Of a stretch of DNA of 64,000 nucleotides, positions 1 to 9,602 are shown in pieces. Each line of letters begins with the position of its first letter. The stretch's first letter is position 1. The position numbers were made by a program, and so were the translations under genes. The DNA comes from Gyrodactylus bullatarudis (Eukaryota; Platyhelminthes; Monogenea; Gyrodactylidea; Gyrodactylidae), in assembly GCA_012064415.1 (NCBI GenBank), contig SSNU01000367.1, forward strand, positions 124,001 to 188,000, in the 5' to 3' direction. A model generated the notes under the pieces. That model worked only from the letters and a program-made list of their open reading frames with translations. It ran no database searches and had not been told where the DNA came from.

Positions 1-14
1 CAATTGAAGAAATA

Positions 15-763
15 AAGCTATTCTCGATGAATTTGGGAATTCATGATTCTTACAAAAATATCATTTATTCATCAAGGTATCGACAATTTTGAAAGATTTT
101 TTGGTAACTGATTCAAAATGTACACTTTTACTGAATTGAGAAAAAAAAATTTGGAAAAAAGTTTTTTTTGGAAAATTTTAGAGAAATTTTAAAATTCGAG
201 ATGGCGCGCTTTTTTTAAATTTTTTTAAACTTTGAGTTGAAAATTTTTGTTGATTTCAAGGTCTGAGTGAAATCAAACGTTATTTTTCAGGATCATTATT
301 AGACAAAGAAAATATTTACTCTTATTCATTTTTTTGTAAAAACCCGTCATTTTGAAATGATCTTGGATCACCCTATTTCAAAGCAGTAAAAATGATCGAA
401 AAATAGGAAGTGGACTTTCGCACGTAAATAGTGTGTTTTTTCAAAAAAATGAATAAGAGTAAATATTTTCTTTGTCTAATGATGATCCTGAAAAATAACG
501 TTTGATTTCACTCAGACCTTGAAATCACCAAAAATTTTCAACTCAAAGTTTAAAAAAATTAAAAAAAAGCGCGCCATCTCGAATTTTAAAATTTCTCTAA
601 AATTTTCCAAAAAAAACTTTTTTCCAAATTTTTTTTTCTCAATTCAGTAAAAGTGTACATTTTGAATCAGTTACCAAAAAATCTTTCAAAATTGTCGATA
701 CCTTGATGAATAAATGATATTTTTGTAAGAATCATGAATTCCCAAATTCATCGAGAATAGCTG
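15..763. mobile_element. Foldback MITE (family A) inserted in hAT transposase
   Basis: This is a 749-bp non-coding element made of two long inverted arms (about 16-335 and 443-762), nearly identical, around a 107-bp centre. Its ends read (A/C)AGCTATTCTCGATGAATTTG. TA dinucleotides at 13-14 and 764-765 flank it and look like the target-site duplication: taking out the element and one TA makes the hAT frame read straight through. The only mismatch I noticed near the centre is in a TAATAATGA/TAATGATGA segment, so the insertion is fairly young. It carries no transposase and must have been moved by another element. Confidence 0.85.
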
Positions 764-765
764 TA

Positions 766-1609
766 CTTCCCGAATCTAGGCATGGAAGATGAAGATTTCC
801 TTTTGGCTCATTTTTTGGATCCATATAAAGCTGTTCTGGAAATAGTCTTCGTATTAGATTTGACCATGACGCTAAATTTGCGATTTTTTGCTTAATTTTT
901 ACGATCCGGACCAATCAGAAAAATCGAATCGATTCCCATTCCAGATATTGTATCTTCAGTGACTACAATACTAAACAGGACATTCAAACTCCAAAATGAA
1001 ACTGAAGTTCATGACTCAAATGTTGCAAGATTGGGTTTCGTCTTTTTACTATTCATGAATTATCAAACGGAGACGAATAATGACCGTTTGAACCGGGAGA
1101 TAAATGCCTACATAAAAACTGCACAATCTTTCCGGTTTAATATACAAGAAGAGCAAAAAGCACTTTTTTTGCTGAATAAGAAGCCGATGTTCAACAAAGA
1201 AATAATGAAATGGTGGTTTTCTCATAAAAGGGATTTCCCCATTTTATTCAAAGCAGCAACAGATGTATACTCAGTTAGCGCGACGAGTTGTTCGAGCGAG
1301 CGAATATTTAGTAAAGCAAGACATTTACTAAGTTATTCTAGAAATGCTTACAAACAAGATAACGTTGAATCGCGCCTATTATTTTCTGATCAGTGCCGGG
1401 ACTTCGATAAGATTCTGAATGTTGTATCAAACACAAATATGGCAGGTGTATCTATGAGGACAGATATAGAAGATCACCTCGATGATATCAATGAGGATTA
1501 TATTAATGTTGATGACGTGAGATCTCCAAAAACCACGGTTAGTCCGAATAATTTACGAAAAAGTTTCATAATCTATTATGCCTCAATTAATTCTGTAATA
1601 TTTTTTTAG
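766..1609 (+). pseudogene. hAT-family transposase, C-terminal fragment
   Basis: This is the C-terminal half of a hAT DNA-transposon transposase, the enzyme that cuts and pastes its element. An open frame runs from the right edge of a foldback element through an LAHFLDPYK-like motif (about 805-832), typical of hAT proteins. There is an in-frame TAA at 893-895, then 216 open codons from 959. The dimerisation region lies at residues 85-148 counted from 959: a WW pair, FP, then ATSCSSERIFS and a later R..VESRLLF run. Bases 1-14 carry the same frame on the other side of the inserted element. The copy is inactive: it is interrupted, has an internal stop, and its N-terminal part lies outside the window or is lost. 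I did not find its terminal inverted repeats. Confidence 0.85.
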
Positions 1610-2538
1610 TACATTCTATCAACACTAAATTTTCCCTCCATCAATGCCAGTACTAATTTTATCAGTGAAATCGTTCCACAAACTTCTATGGCCCCAGCTG
1701 AATCAACGAGAATTGAGGACCAGCCATGTTCAAGCATGAATATTCCTCGTGTAATTTTAATTTCTCTTTTAAGGTTACAGACTATACCCATCAGAACTCA
1801 ACGAAGAGAAAATCTGCCCAAACATTGCGGGTATTTGAAGACAAGATGGCAAATATTTCTCAAGATTTCGATTATAACGAATTCTCAATTTTTGATGTTG
1901 AAAGTGAGGCCAGAGACTTGAGAAAGCAAGCGCTCAATGAACTGCAAACAAAACCTAGAAGGTGGCCTTCGAAAAAAAAAAATAATAAAAAATTATTCTT
2001 TCAATATACACTTTTGCTTATTTTAAAAATAAAGGAATCTGAGTCAGTTATCTAATGTTATCATCATATATGCTAGAGGTGAATGCGAATAAGAAAACTA
2101 GTTAGTTAAAAATTCTATTAATTAATCCCCAAATAGGATATATCTCTATAAGATCTACTTTCAAGTAGCTACATATTAATATAATTTTAAAATATTAAAT
2201 GTTAAGAAAATATTTTTATTTATTTAATTAATTTGTTTACTAGTAAATAAAAATAAATTATATTTTATCGAAATCACTTTATTTACCGGTAAATTTTTTC
2301 CTATTCTGCTGTCTAATCCTGTTGAAATAGGATTGAAATCAAACATAAAATCAGGATTTTACAAAGGTTTAATACAAAGGTTGGCAATAAATTACAAATC
2401 CCTCTGAAAATCAATTCCAATCATTGGTGAAATAACTCTAGAAATAAATTGTATCTAATGAGTAAATTCAGTGAAACTTTTGAAAGAGAATTTATTCAAA
2501 GGATATACTGATTTTGTACTGACTCAAAACTCACACTA
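1610..2538. other. Unassigned AT-rich spacer after hAT fragment
   Basis: A weak open frame on the plus strand (about 1726-2055, Lys-rich end) lies just downstream of the hAT fragment and could be a decayed part of that element, but I recognise no domain in it. From 2056 to 2538 I see only AT-rich sequence without genes. Confidence 0.4.
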
Positions 2539-3209
2539 AAGCTAATTAATATGAAGATGGGAATTTATGCTTTTTACAAAATTATGAATTTTTTCATCAA
2601 GAAATCGAATTTGATCAAGATTTTTTGGAATCTAGATCGTAGGTTCCACATTCAGGATCAGAAGAAAAAAAATTTGAAAAAAAACAAATTTTAGGAAAGT
2701 TATGGCATATTTCAAATCTAGCGATGGCGCCGAATTCCCATTTTTTTGAACTTTGAGTTGATAATTTTTGTTGATTTAAAAGTGAGAGAGTGATCAAAAG
2801 TTGATCTTTAGGATCCCGATTAGTCAAAGAAACCGATTATGACCATGAAAATTTCAATGGACTCGGCAATCTCCAGGCATCTTGAATCATTAAAATTTGA
2901 ATCAGCATATTTGATTTCTTTGACTAATCGGGATCCTAAAAATCAACTTTTGATCACTCTCTCACTTTTAAATCAACAAAAATTATCAACTCAAAGTTCA
3001 AAAAAATGGGAATTCGGCGCCATCGATAGATTTGAAATATGCCATAACTTTCCTAAAATTTGTTTTTTTTCAAATTTTTTTTGCTTCTGATCCTGAAAGT
3101 GGAACCTACGATCTAGATTCCAAAAAATCTTGATCAAATTCGATTTCTTGATGAAAAAATTCACAATTTTGTAAAAAGCATAAATTCCCATCTTCATATT
3201 AATTAGCTT
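2539..3209. mobile_element. Foldback MITE (family B), two near-identical arms
   Basis: This 671-bp element has inverted arms of roughly 290 bp (2539 to about 2832, and about 2916 to 3209). It begins AAGCTAATTAATATGAAGAT and ends with the reverse complement. TA at 2537-2538 and 3210-3211 is the apparent target-site duplication. The arms are so similar that nearly the same short reading frame appears on opposite strands in each arm (2615-2827 minus, 2839-3090 plus), which marks a palindrome and not genes. Family B has many partial copies elsewhere in the window. Confidence 0.85.
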
Positions 3210-3299
3210 TAGTATTGTTATTTTACTGTCAAATATCATATTTATGGATCGATTTTTAGCGCATATTTTTTGAGGCTCTAGTCATTATAGATCTTTTGG

Positions 3300-3488
3300 T
3301 ATAAATTAAATCCAGTTATACCAATACAAGCCAAAAGACAACATAGTCAGGTAGAAAGTGAACAATTTCTATTTGGTTCAAAATTATTTTAAAAGTGGAA
3401 TTGGCAATACCAATTCGAAATATTTAGCAAGTATCTATGAAAATTAAATTTCGATAATTTTGAAAAAAAACATAATACTTTAATGATC
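3300..3488. repeat. Dispersed repeat E, copy 1
   Basis: The segment 3332-3354 (CAAAAGACAACATAGTCAGG and three more bases) recurs with one mismatch at 22202-22224. Weaker similarity continues for about 120 bp downstream in both places. Both copies lie shortly after a foldback MITE. The repeat is non-coding and its type is unknown. Confidence 0.5.
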
Positions 3489-3630
3489 ATTTATTTGAGT
3501 TTTCACTTTAAAACTTTTGGTGTAATTGAAATCTTGTCTAAGCTCAGCAATGCTTCAAAAAGTTAAGTCACTTAAAAAATTCGTTCCCATATTTTATAAA
3601 ATAAAATCTTTATTTCATGAATTTTCATTA

Positions 3631-5185
3631 TCAGGTTTTTATCAGCCAGCAATAATCTGATAAACAATTTCTTATGTTCACATCTGCATAACGTTCTTCT
3701 AAAAAGTATATATCTTGATGGAACTTCTCCCCTTGTTCGTCGGACATTGCTCCGAGAGATCCTCTTGGGAAGAAATCATAGTGGTACTTGATGAAATGCA
3801 GTTTAACGCTCATCAAGCATCCCAAATATGTATATGAAATAAGAAGTTGGTTTATTAGATGCTGAGTATTTCTGGCTCTGCAATTACCAAAAAATCGATT
3901 CCACAAAGATCTGTAAGCATTCCATGCTCTTAATTCGGGATCCTGTAAATAGAGAAGTATCACATTATTATTCATTAAGGTTCGAATTTGAGGACCTGTG
4001 AATACTCCTTCATTGATTTTGGCTACAGAGACATAGTTCATTTTATGACGAATATACGTCATACAATCTGAATTTCTTGAAACGAAAGCTTTTGCTTAAA
4101 TATCCCTAACTTTAAATGCAATGGGGGTAGTATAATTCTATCAGATGATACTAATGGAACTCTAATTCGGTTATTACCCAATTCTTGATTCCGTTCTACG
4201 ACTTGATGTTCAATTTGGTAGTGTGTTTCTCGGGCTCTCGAATTCCAAAGACATAAGAAGCAGGGAAATTTAGTGTTCCCTAGTTGTAGGCCACTATGCA
4301 GAGCAATGATTTGTAAATCAGCAACAATTCTGAAGTTGAAACGTTGGTATTGTATCTTCCTCAGAATAAGCTCCATGCTTTCGTATGTCTCTTTCAAATC
4401 TCTTGAATATCCTATTGGAACAGAAGGGTATCAAGAACTACTTTTAAGCTTTTTTTTGATGAGTCAATAAATAGACGGTATTGCTCAAGATTAAAGTTGA
4501 ACCCAAGTAAATTGAACAAGCCATTTATGTCATGGCAAAAGCTCAGCTTGTCTTCATACTTAAAGAACTGCCGAAATGCCATGTCTCTTTTACAATAAAT
4601 AGTTGTTTTGATACCTGGGCCATTTGTGACTTTAGCATTCAGCATTCTGGCAACCTCATAGCTGGCATTTTTTGAAAGTTTAGCTTTTCTGACGATGGAA
4701 TCAACATAGGCTTGATGAAAAGCGAAAACACTTCCTAAGTTTGCGGATGCATCTGAGTTTCCTGATGATGAAGTATTATTTGGATTTTGAGCAAAAGCGA
4801 CTCTATCAACTCTGTGAATTTGACAAGATCTGAGATTTTCAGGATAGATCTAAATATTAAAATAATAAACATACATGTTGACTTGGCTTTCTTCCGTTTA
4901 ATACTCTAGTCAAACAGAAGTAACAATCATTATGATGATTTTCTGGCTGGGACCAAAGCCTTATTGAATTTCTATAGTTTCTTGTGTTAGGATTAAGGAA
5001 TTTGGAGTTGCAGGAAATACATATTTTTGACGGTGAAAAGGGAGTGTCAAATCTAAGAACTCTTTGGAAGTGCACGCTCAGAAGTTTTCATCAATTTCAA
5101 TTAATCTCGCTGTCTGAAAATAATATCCACAGACATAGCAAAATTTATCCCTTGAACTAGTACACATAAAGTTTCGAGGAGGCAT
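3631..5185 (-). pseudogene. Full-length, frame-broken protein of an unnamed multicopy family (candidate transposase)
   Basis: Read from ATG at 5185 (MPPRNFMCTSSRDKFCYVCG). The order is: CxxC pair (FCYVCG), second pair (KICISC, near 5030), then WSQPENHHNDCYFCL, then a helical stretch ending VARML, then LFIDSSKKSLK (Asp codon 4465-4463), VADLQIIAL (Asp 4319-4317), FPCFLCLWNSR with a CxxC and following His, paired His (H..KYHYDFFP), and SDEQGEKFHQDI (Glu 3729-3727), ending SDYCWLIKT. From memory, close relatives are annotated as multicopy 'uncharacterized' proteins in aphids, copepods and other invertebrates. Frame breaks lie near 5078, 4874-4850, 4430 and 4090. Pieces total about 510 residues, which matches my recollection of the family. 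D, D and E/D spaced around a CxxC...H insert suggest an RNase-H-like transposase; that is inference. Confidence 0.7.
4850..4874 (-). other. 25-nt GT...AG segment: possible minimal intron or insertion
   Basis: On the minus strand this segment begins GTATGTTT and ends ATATTTAG. Removing exactly these 25 nt joins ...PSQH to IYPEN... in phase, and the joined text fits the protein family. It could be a very short spliceosomal intron or just a 25-nt insertion in a dead copy. Other breaks in the same gene are plain frameshifts, so decay is a real alternative. Confidence 0.35.
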
Positions 5186-5572
5186 GGCTCAGAATGAAAT
5201 TTTAATGTGATGATAAAATCAGTACAGGCTTAAGACAAAATTTATTGGATAGAGGTTACATCCAATCAGATCAATCTTCTTCCCTATCAATTAGCAAAAA
5301 ATCAATTTGTGCATTGCATACAAATTCAATGATGCATAAAAACAAAAACCTTTAATTGAAATCTATGCCTCATATTAATAAAAAAATTCACGAATTTATT
5401 CAGACATCAATCAGAAAAAAAATAAACAAACAAAAAAATGAAAAGAATAACTTGAAAAAAATCTTCAGCATGTCTCACAGCGATTTTTAGTGACTTAACT
5501 TTTTGAAGCATTGCTGAGCTTAGTCAAGATTTCAATTACACCAAAAGTTTTAAAGTGAAAACTCAAATAAAT

Positions 5573-6451
5573 TAGCTACTATTTGATGTATCTCTCACCT
5601 TAATTCGAGCGGTATTGTATAGAATAGCTATTACTATAGTAATATGACCATAACTGAGTGTGGGATTAAAAGGGGTAAAAATATACAAGAACGAAATGCT
5701 TTTGTAAATTCTAACCAACTTTTTCAGAAAGAGCATAAAATATTGATCGAGGAAGTCGAAGAAGATATCTAAAATGCTCTTTTTCTTGAAAGATATGAGC
5801 GTGTGAAGTTAAAATTTATGGAGAAAATTGACTCCAAAATCACAAAATTTTCGACAAAAAAGTAGCTGGAATGCGCAATTTTTTGTTTTGGGCGACACTC
5901 AAGGTGTCATTAGATAGGGAATTTAATTGTGATTCTAATAATGCCTAATTAGTTAATTGAATTTTTTATTTTAATAAAAATTTAATTGTTTGAAATTATT
6001 TATTTTTTTTTAATTCTCAAATTCGGTTTTTTCAATATATCTCGAAAATCAGACACAATCTAGAAAATATAATTACAGATCTGAAATCAACACAAAATTT
6101 CGATCCAGAAAATGTTTGGATCAAGATCCTATTGCACATAGTGTCCTACTGTGTGATCTAAGACTAAATGGCAACTCCAATTGTGTGGCAAATTAGGATA
6201 AATCTACAAGAAAAATCCCTTATCAATTTGATATCTACATACGCCAATGTATGTGCATTTCGTATATGGAATACAATATCAATATCTTCGAGAGAAAGTT
6301 TAGTGCCCAAAGTGTCTAAATGTCAAATCCAGTTGTCATACTGAGAAAGGGAAAAAAATTAATTATTATTTCTCATGACTCAATTCAGGCGATTGGAGAA
6401 GTATTTCTGGTGTACTTCTATGGAAATTTTATTTATTTTCTAATAAATATT
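5573..6451. other. No gene seen
   Basis: AT-rich spacer with no supported coding region, RNA gene or obvious repeat. On the minus strand an AATAAA (6432-6437) lies about 15 nt past the stop of the Cys-rich frame that ends at 6452 and could be its poly(A) signal. Confidence 0.4.
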
Positions 6452-6658
6452 TCATGGACAGTTTGTGGTGGCATGAAAGGCATTGATTGGCATACAAGTT
6501 GTTGTAAAACAGTTTGGAATTGAACAACAGCCACTACTCTGAATGCAAGGGACAGTTGTGCACTGACCTCTTGGCATAATTGAGACAATCGGAATTGTTT
6601 GATAGCAGTTATTGCAACAGCCACAGAAACCATTAACTGAATTGGAACAGCACATAAC
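6452..6658 (-). CDS. Cys-rich short protein or terminal exon, unknown function
   Basis: An open frame rich in paired cysteines: MCCSNSVNGFCGCCNNCYQ, then single Cys in ...GQCTTVPC..., a GCC, ...NCFTTTC... and a final NCP before TGA at 6454-6452. About 14 of roughly 67 residues are Cys, and codon use is more mixed and GC-richer than the surroundings, as in real coding DNA. The first ATG in this stretch follows a possible splice acceptor (TCGTAG, about 6657), so this may be a last exon; the open frame itself continues upstream to 6712. An AATAAA lies just after the stop. I see no signal peptide in this piece and do not recognise the family. Disulfide-rich secreted or structural protein is possible; function unknown. 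Confidence 0.45.
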   Translation of the reverse strand, partial: VMCCSNSVNGFCGCCNNCYQTIPIVSIMPRGQCTTVPCIQSSGCCSIPNCFTTTCMPINAFHATTNCP

Positions 6659-6714
6659 TACGATGATGTCAAGTTTATGTCTAGATTCATTCAGGTTAAA
6701 AGATTCATTCAAGA

Positions 6715-6812
6715 TAATAATTTACAAATGATGAAAGAAATAGTAAAAGATGAATAAAATTAGAATAATTTGTAAGCTGAAAAAACACCAAAATAGTTTT
6801 TTACGTGAATTA
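6715..6812 (-). mobile_element. Penelope-like element 3' tail fragment
   Basis: This matches the non-coding tail found next to the GIY-YIG domain at 32.4-32.6 kb: a TTTACAAATGATGAAAGAAATAG segment, then AAGCTGAAAAAACACCAAAA. The same string pair occurs near 32480-32560 and 63925-64000. Only the tail survives here. It abuts a foldback MITE at 6813. Confidence 0.55.
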
Positions 6813-7400
6813 CACCTAGTTAATATGAAGATGAGAATTTACTTTTTTAACAAAAAACTCAATATTTTTCTCAGGAAAGATAGGAAAATATTTATTTTTC
6901 GAGTTCCATGATAAAATGAGCCGATAAGATGTGGAAATTAAAAAAACTTCTGAAAATATTCAATCTGACCAAAATTAGATCGTTTTTCGAATTTTGAAAC
7001 TGCCCCGAATTTCCAATTTTTTCAACTTTTGAGCTCAAAATTTTTATCGATTTCAAACATTTGAAGCAGTTAAATGCAGATATTCAAGATCAGCATTAAA
7101 CAAAGGATTCGAATTTGGCCGTGGAGGTAATAAAGGAATCTATTGTTTTCAAGAAAAAAAATATTTCAACTTTAAAATTTTGGATCATTCCACTTTGTGA
7201 TAATCAATGAAATCAAATTTTTCGATTTACCAAAATAATAACGAATTTCTGTGAATGTTTGAAATCAATAAAAATTTTGAGCTCAAAAGTTGAAAAAGTG
7301 GAAATTCGGGGCATTTTCAAAATTCGAAAAACGTTCCAATTTTGGTCAGATTGGAAAATTTTTTTAATTTCCACAGCTTATCACCATGAGTTTAATATCT
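6813..7400. mobile_element. Foldback MITE (family B2), right arm truncated
   Basis: Starts CACCTAGTTAATATGAAGAT after a TA at 6811-6812. The left arm runs to about 7090, the right arm from about 7245. The right arm lacks the terminal ~90 bp, ending around the CCACAGCTTATC segment (about 7370-7400). It shares the internal GAATTTCCAATTTTTTCAAC block with the elements at 20979 and 40929. Confidence 0.7.
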
Positions 7401-8864
7401 TCCGTATCAGAGAGTATTTAAGGCTTAACTTTTTTCCTTTGTCAAGTATTCTTCAGGAAAGAGGTTCTTAAATTCTGATTTTTGATTATTAGATGATGGA
7501 CTCAACTTTTTGTTCTAAATTTCGAATAATTATTCCGAATCAAAATAATTTGAAAATCCTTTCTTGATAACATCATTTTTTGTTTTCCGCATTAAATGAT
7601 AGTACAAATTTTTTTGTAAATAAAATACCATTTTACTTTTAGTTTACTTCTTCTAAGCATTCTCTAATGTAGGAATTTAGCATCAATAAAAAGCATAACC
7701 AAACTCTTAATTAATCATCCAGCTTAGAATTTCACACCGTTCATCTAAACAAAACAGATTATCATGCCTGACCTGCTACCTAAAGCTTCATTTGTTTACT
7801 CCGTGCTGACTGAGATTAAAAATGATTACATGGCGTGTCACTTTTTTCGATCTTGAGATATCAAAAACAACTAAATTGCCCAACAACTGAATATCATTGA
7901 ATAGAAAATTAAATTCTGCGTCGATTGATGCATGTATGAACGGGAGAAAAAATAAAATCAAGTAAAATTTATAGAAAAAAAACATAACATTTAAGTGAAA
8001 ATTTGTGGTTTCAAATTAACTCATGGCTTCAAATTTTTCTCCTCTTTCGATTGAGACCGCTCTCAATTCTGTAAGACATTATCTTCAGGTGTAAAATTAG
8101 ACTTATAATTATTAATGAATAGTGCAGCACCTATACTTACTTGCTATCCTACCAAATGTAAAATAGTACTTAGAACGAAATATTTCTAGTTAAAAGTTTA
8201 TTTTATCACTCAATTTTATACATATAATGTTTAATCCGTCTATTAAACTCTATTAAATTGATTATCAGGTATAATAATAATGTGAATGAACCTGTTGGTA
8301 TTCAACTTTGATTATAATTTCTTTATTTTTTCCCGGAGGAGTTTAGACGCAGAGCCAATATCATATTATTTTAGGTATGAGTAAAGGTTAATCTTAGTCA
8401 GATAGAGTGGATTTATTGTCCATTGGCCAATGAATTATTTATCAAAACTCAAAAATAATGTTTTGGTCAGATCAATGCACAAGTAAGTAAGGCAGCACTG
8501 TATAAATATATGTCAAGTGTCCTCCTCCTGTTTTATATTGTTTGTGTCTCTAGGGAAATTTTTTCCTTACCATAGGAATTGAATTGTCTTAAAAGCTAAA
8601 TTAAATCAACCTAAAATCAGTTTAAATCTATGCATCCATACTTGGATTTACTTACTTTGTTTTAGGAAAGAATTTCTTGCTTTTATCTTGAAGGGCATTG
8701 AAAAAATCCCTTTTAAACATTCAGAAATAAGAATAAACCTCAGAAAAATTAAAGGGAATCTGCACGTGTTGGCTTTGATTTAAAAAGATAAAAGTAAAAA
8801 GTCAGTTTTTTCCTAAAACATGTATTCATCTTGAGAAAATGTATTTATTTTCAAAATTTTATTG
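7400..8864. other. No gene seen
   Basis: AT-rich, no supported gene. On the minus strand, 8110-8041 contains ACACCTGAAGATAATGTCTT followed by a short inverted AGAGCGGTCTC motif, loosely like the tails of Penelope-type elements, but without other support. Confidence 0.35.
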
Positions 8865-9021
8865 TTACAATTTATTTCGTAAAAGATTATTAAAAAGAAA
8901 CTTGAACATGTAAGCTTATAAAACACCAAAAATCTCCAATAAAAAGCAAAATCAAGGGAAAAGAGAAAAAGCTCACATCGGCCATCTGAACATATAGATT
9001 TGGTTTTTATAAGTTGATCAA
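8865..9021 (-). mobile_element. Penelope-like element 3' fragment
   Basis: Same tail as at 32.5-32.7 kb: AACACCAAAAATCTCCAATA, an AAAAAGCTCACATCGGCCAT block, and on the minus strand a remnant reading like INL*KPNLYVQ, which matches the C-terminal end of the GIY-YIG protein (INMYKPNLCVQ) at 32.65 kb. It is cut off at about 9022 by a foldback MITE. Non-functional. Confidence 0.65.
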
Positions 9022-9305
9022 AAACTAGTTAATATGGGGATGGAGATTTATAAATTTTACAAAATTTTATTTTTTTTCATCAAGAAATCGAAATTGATCA
9101 TCATTTTTTTGAATCTAGATCATGAGGCCCACTTTCACGATATGAACAAAAAAATTAGTTTTTAGTGAAATTTTTGAAAAAGTTACGATGAATTCCAATT
9201 TTTTGATCATTCAATTGAAAAATTGAACTGATCTCAAAGTGAGAGAGTGATCAAAAGTTGATTTGTAGGATCACGATTAGACAAAGAAACCAAATATGCT
9301 GAATA
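9022..9305. mobile_element. Single arm of family B foldback MITE
   Basis: Begins AACTAGTTAATATGGGGATG and follows the family B arm through the CATCAAGAAATCG and GAATCTAGATCATGAGGCCC blocks to GACAAAGAAACCAAATATGC. The second arm is missing. The sequence directly after it belongs to the neighbouring Mutator-like element. Confidence 0.7.
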
Positions 9306-9345
9306 AGATTCTGAGAAGGGGTGCATGTCCAAGGGGTGTTTATTC

Positions 9346-9541
9346 AGAATTAGTATGTTTTTAAAGTGAAAAATCAAATCTAGTATGTCTTTTTACGTAA
9401 GTGCATATAAAACTAATTTCAGATCTAGTATGTCCTTGAGTTCTGTTTTCAAATTTAGTATGTTTTTGCTTAGAATTAGTATGTATTACTAGATTTTATT
9501 CATAAATAATCTGTTTTTTTTCAAATTTAGCATGTTTTTTT
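9346..9541. repeat. Six subterminal repeats of an (A)ATTTAGTATGTTTTT motif
   Basis: Six imperfect copies, all in the same orientation: about 9346, 9376, 9421, 9450, 9473 and 9523. Each has an AATYTAGTATGT core followed by T/G-rich sequence. They sit just outside the stop codon end of the MULE-type transposase remnant (9603-10487), so they probably are the subterminal, transposase-binding region of that element. No clear terminal inverted repeat was found. Confidence 0.6.
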
Positions 9542-9602
9542 CTCATATGATCTGACTTCAACAGCGATTTAGAAAAATAACTTTCAGTCTCTGTCTAAGA
9601 AT

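Larger units (their letters stand above)
3489..5572 (-). mobile_element. 2.1-kb TIR DNA transposon carrying an unnamed multicopy protein
   Basis: Two inverted repeats of about 80 bp bound this element: 3489 to about 3572 and about 5489 to 5572. They match almost without break (one C/T-type mismatch seen near the LTGAGCTTAG segment) and start ATTTATTTGAGTTTTCACTT at the left end. Weaker similarity continues a few bases inward. Between them lies a single minus-strand protein-coding region (3631-5185) that nearly fills the element. This is the layout of an autonomous cut-and-paste transposon: TIR, transposase-sized gene, TIR. I could not see a convincing target-site duplication at the ends. The copy is decayed because the coding region has several frame breaks. 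Confidence 0.8.

Noticed and set aside
1606..1921. Short frames around the end of the hAT fragment
   Set aside because: They overlap on both strands and show no hAT or other domain; treated as decayed flanking sequence.
2615..3090. Opposite-strand frames encoding nearly the same ~70-residue peptide
   Set aside because: Same reason: they are the arms of the family B foldback element at 2539-3209.
3481..5580. Target-site duplication next to the 80-bp TIRs
   Set aside because: The flanks (TAATGATC on the left, TAGCTACT on the right) share too little to call; the exact TIR ends may differ by a few bases.
8041..8110. Possible additional Penelope-like tail on the minus strand
   Set aside because: Only a short ACCTGAAGATAATG-type motif with an inverted pair; it lacks the blocks shared by the other Penelope tails here.
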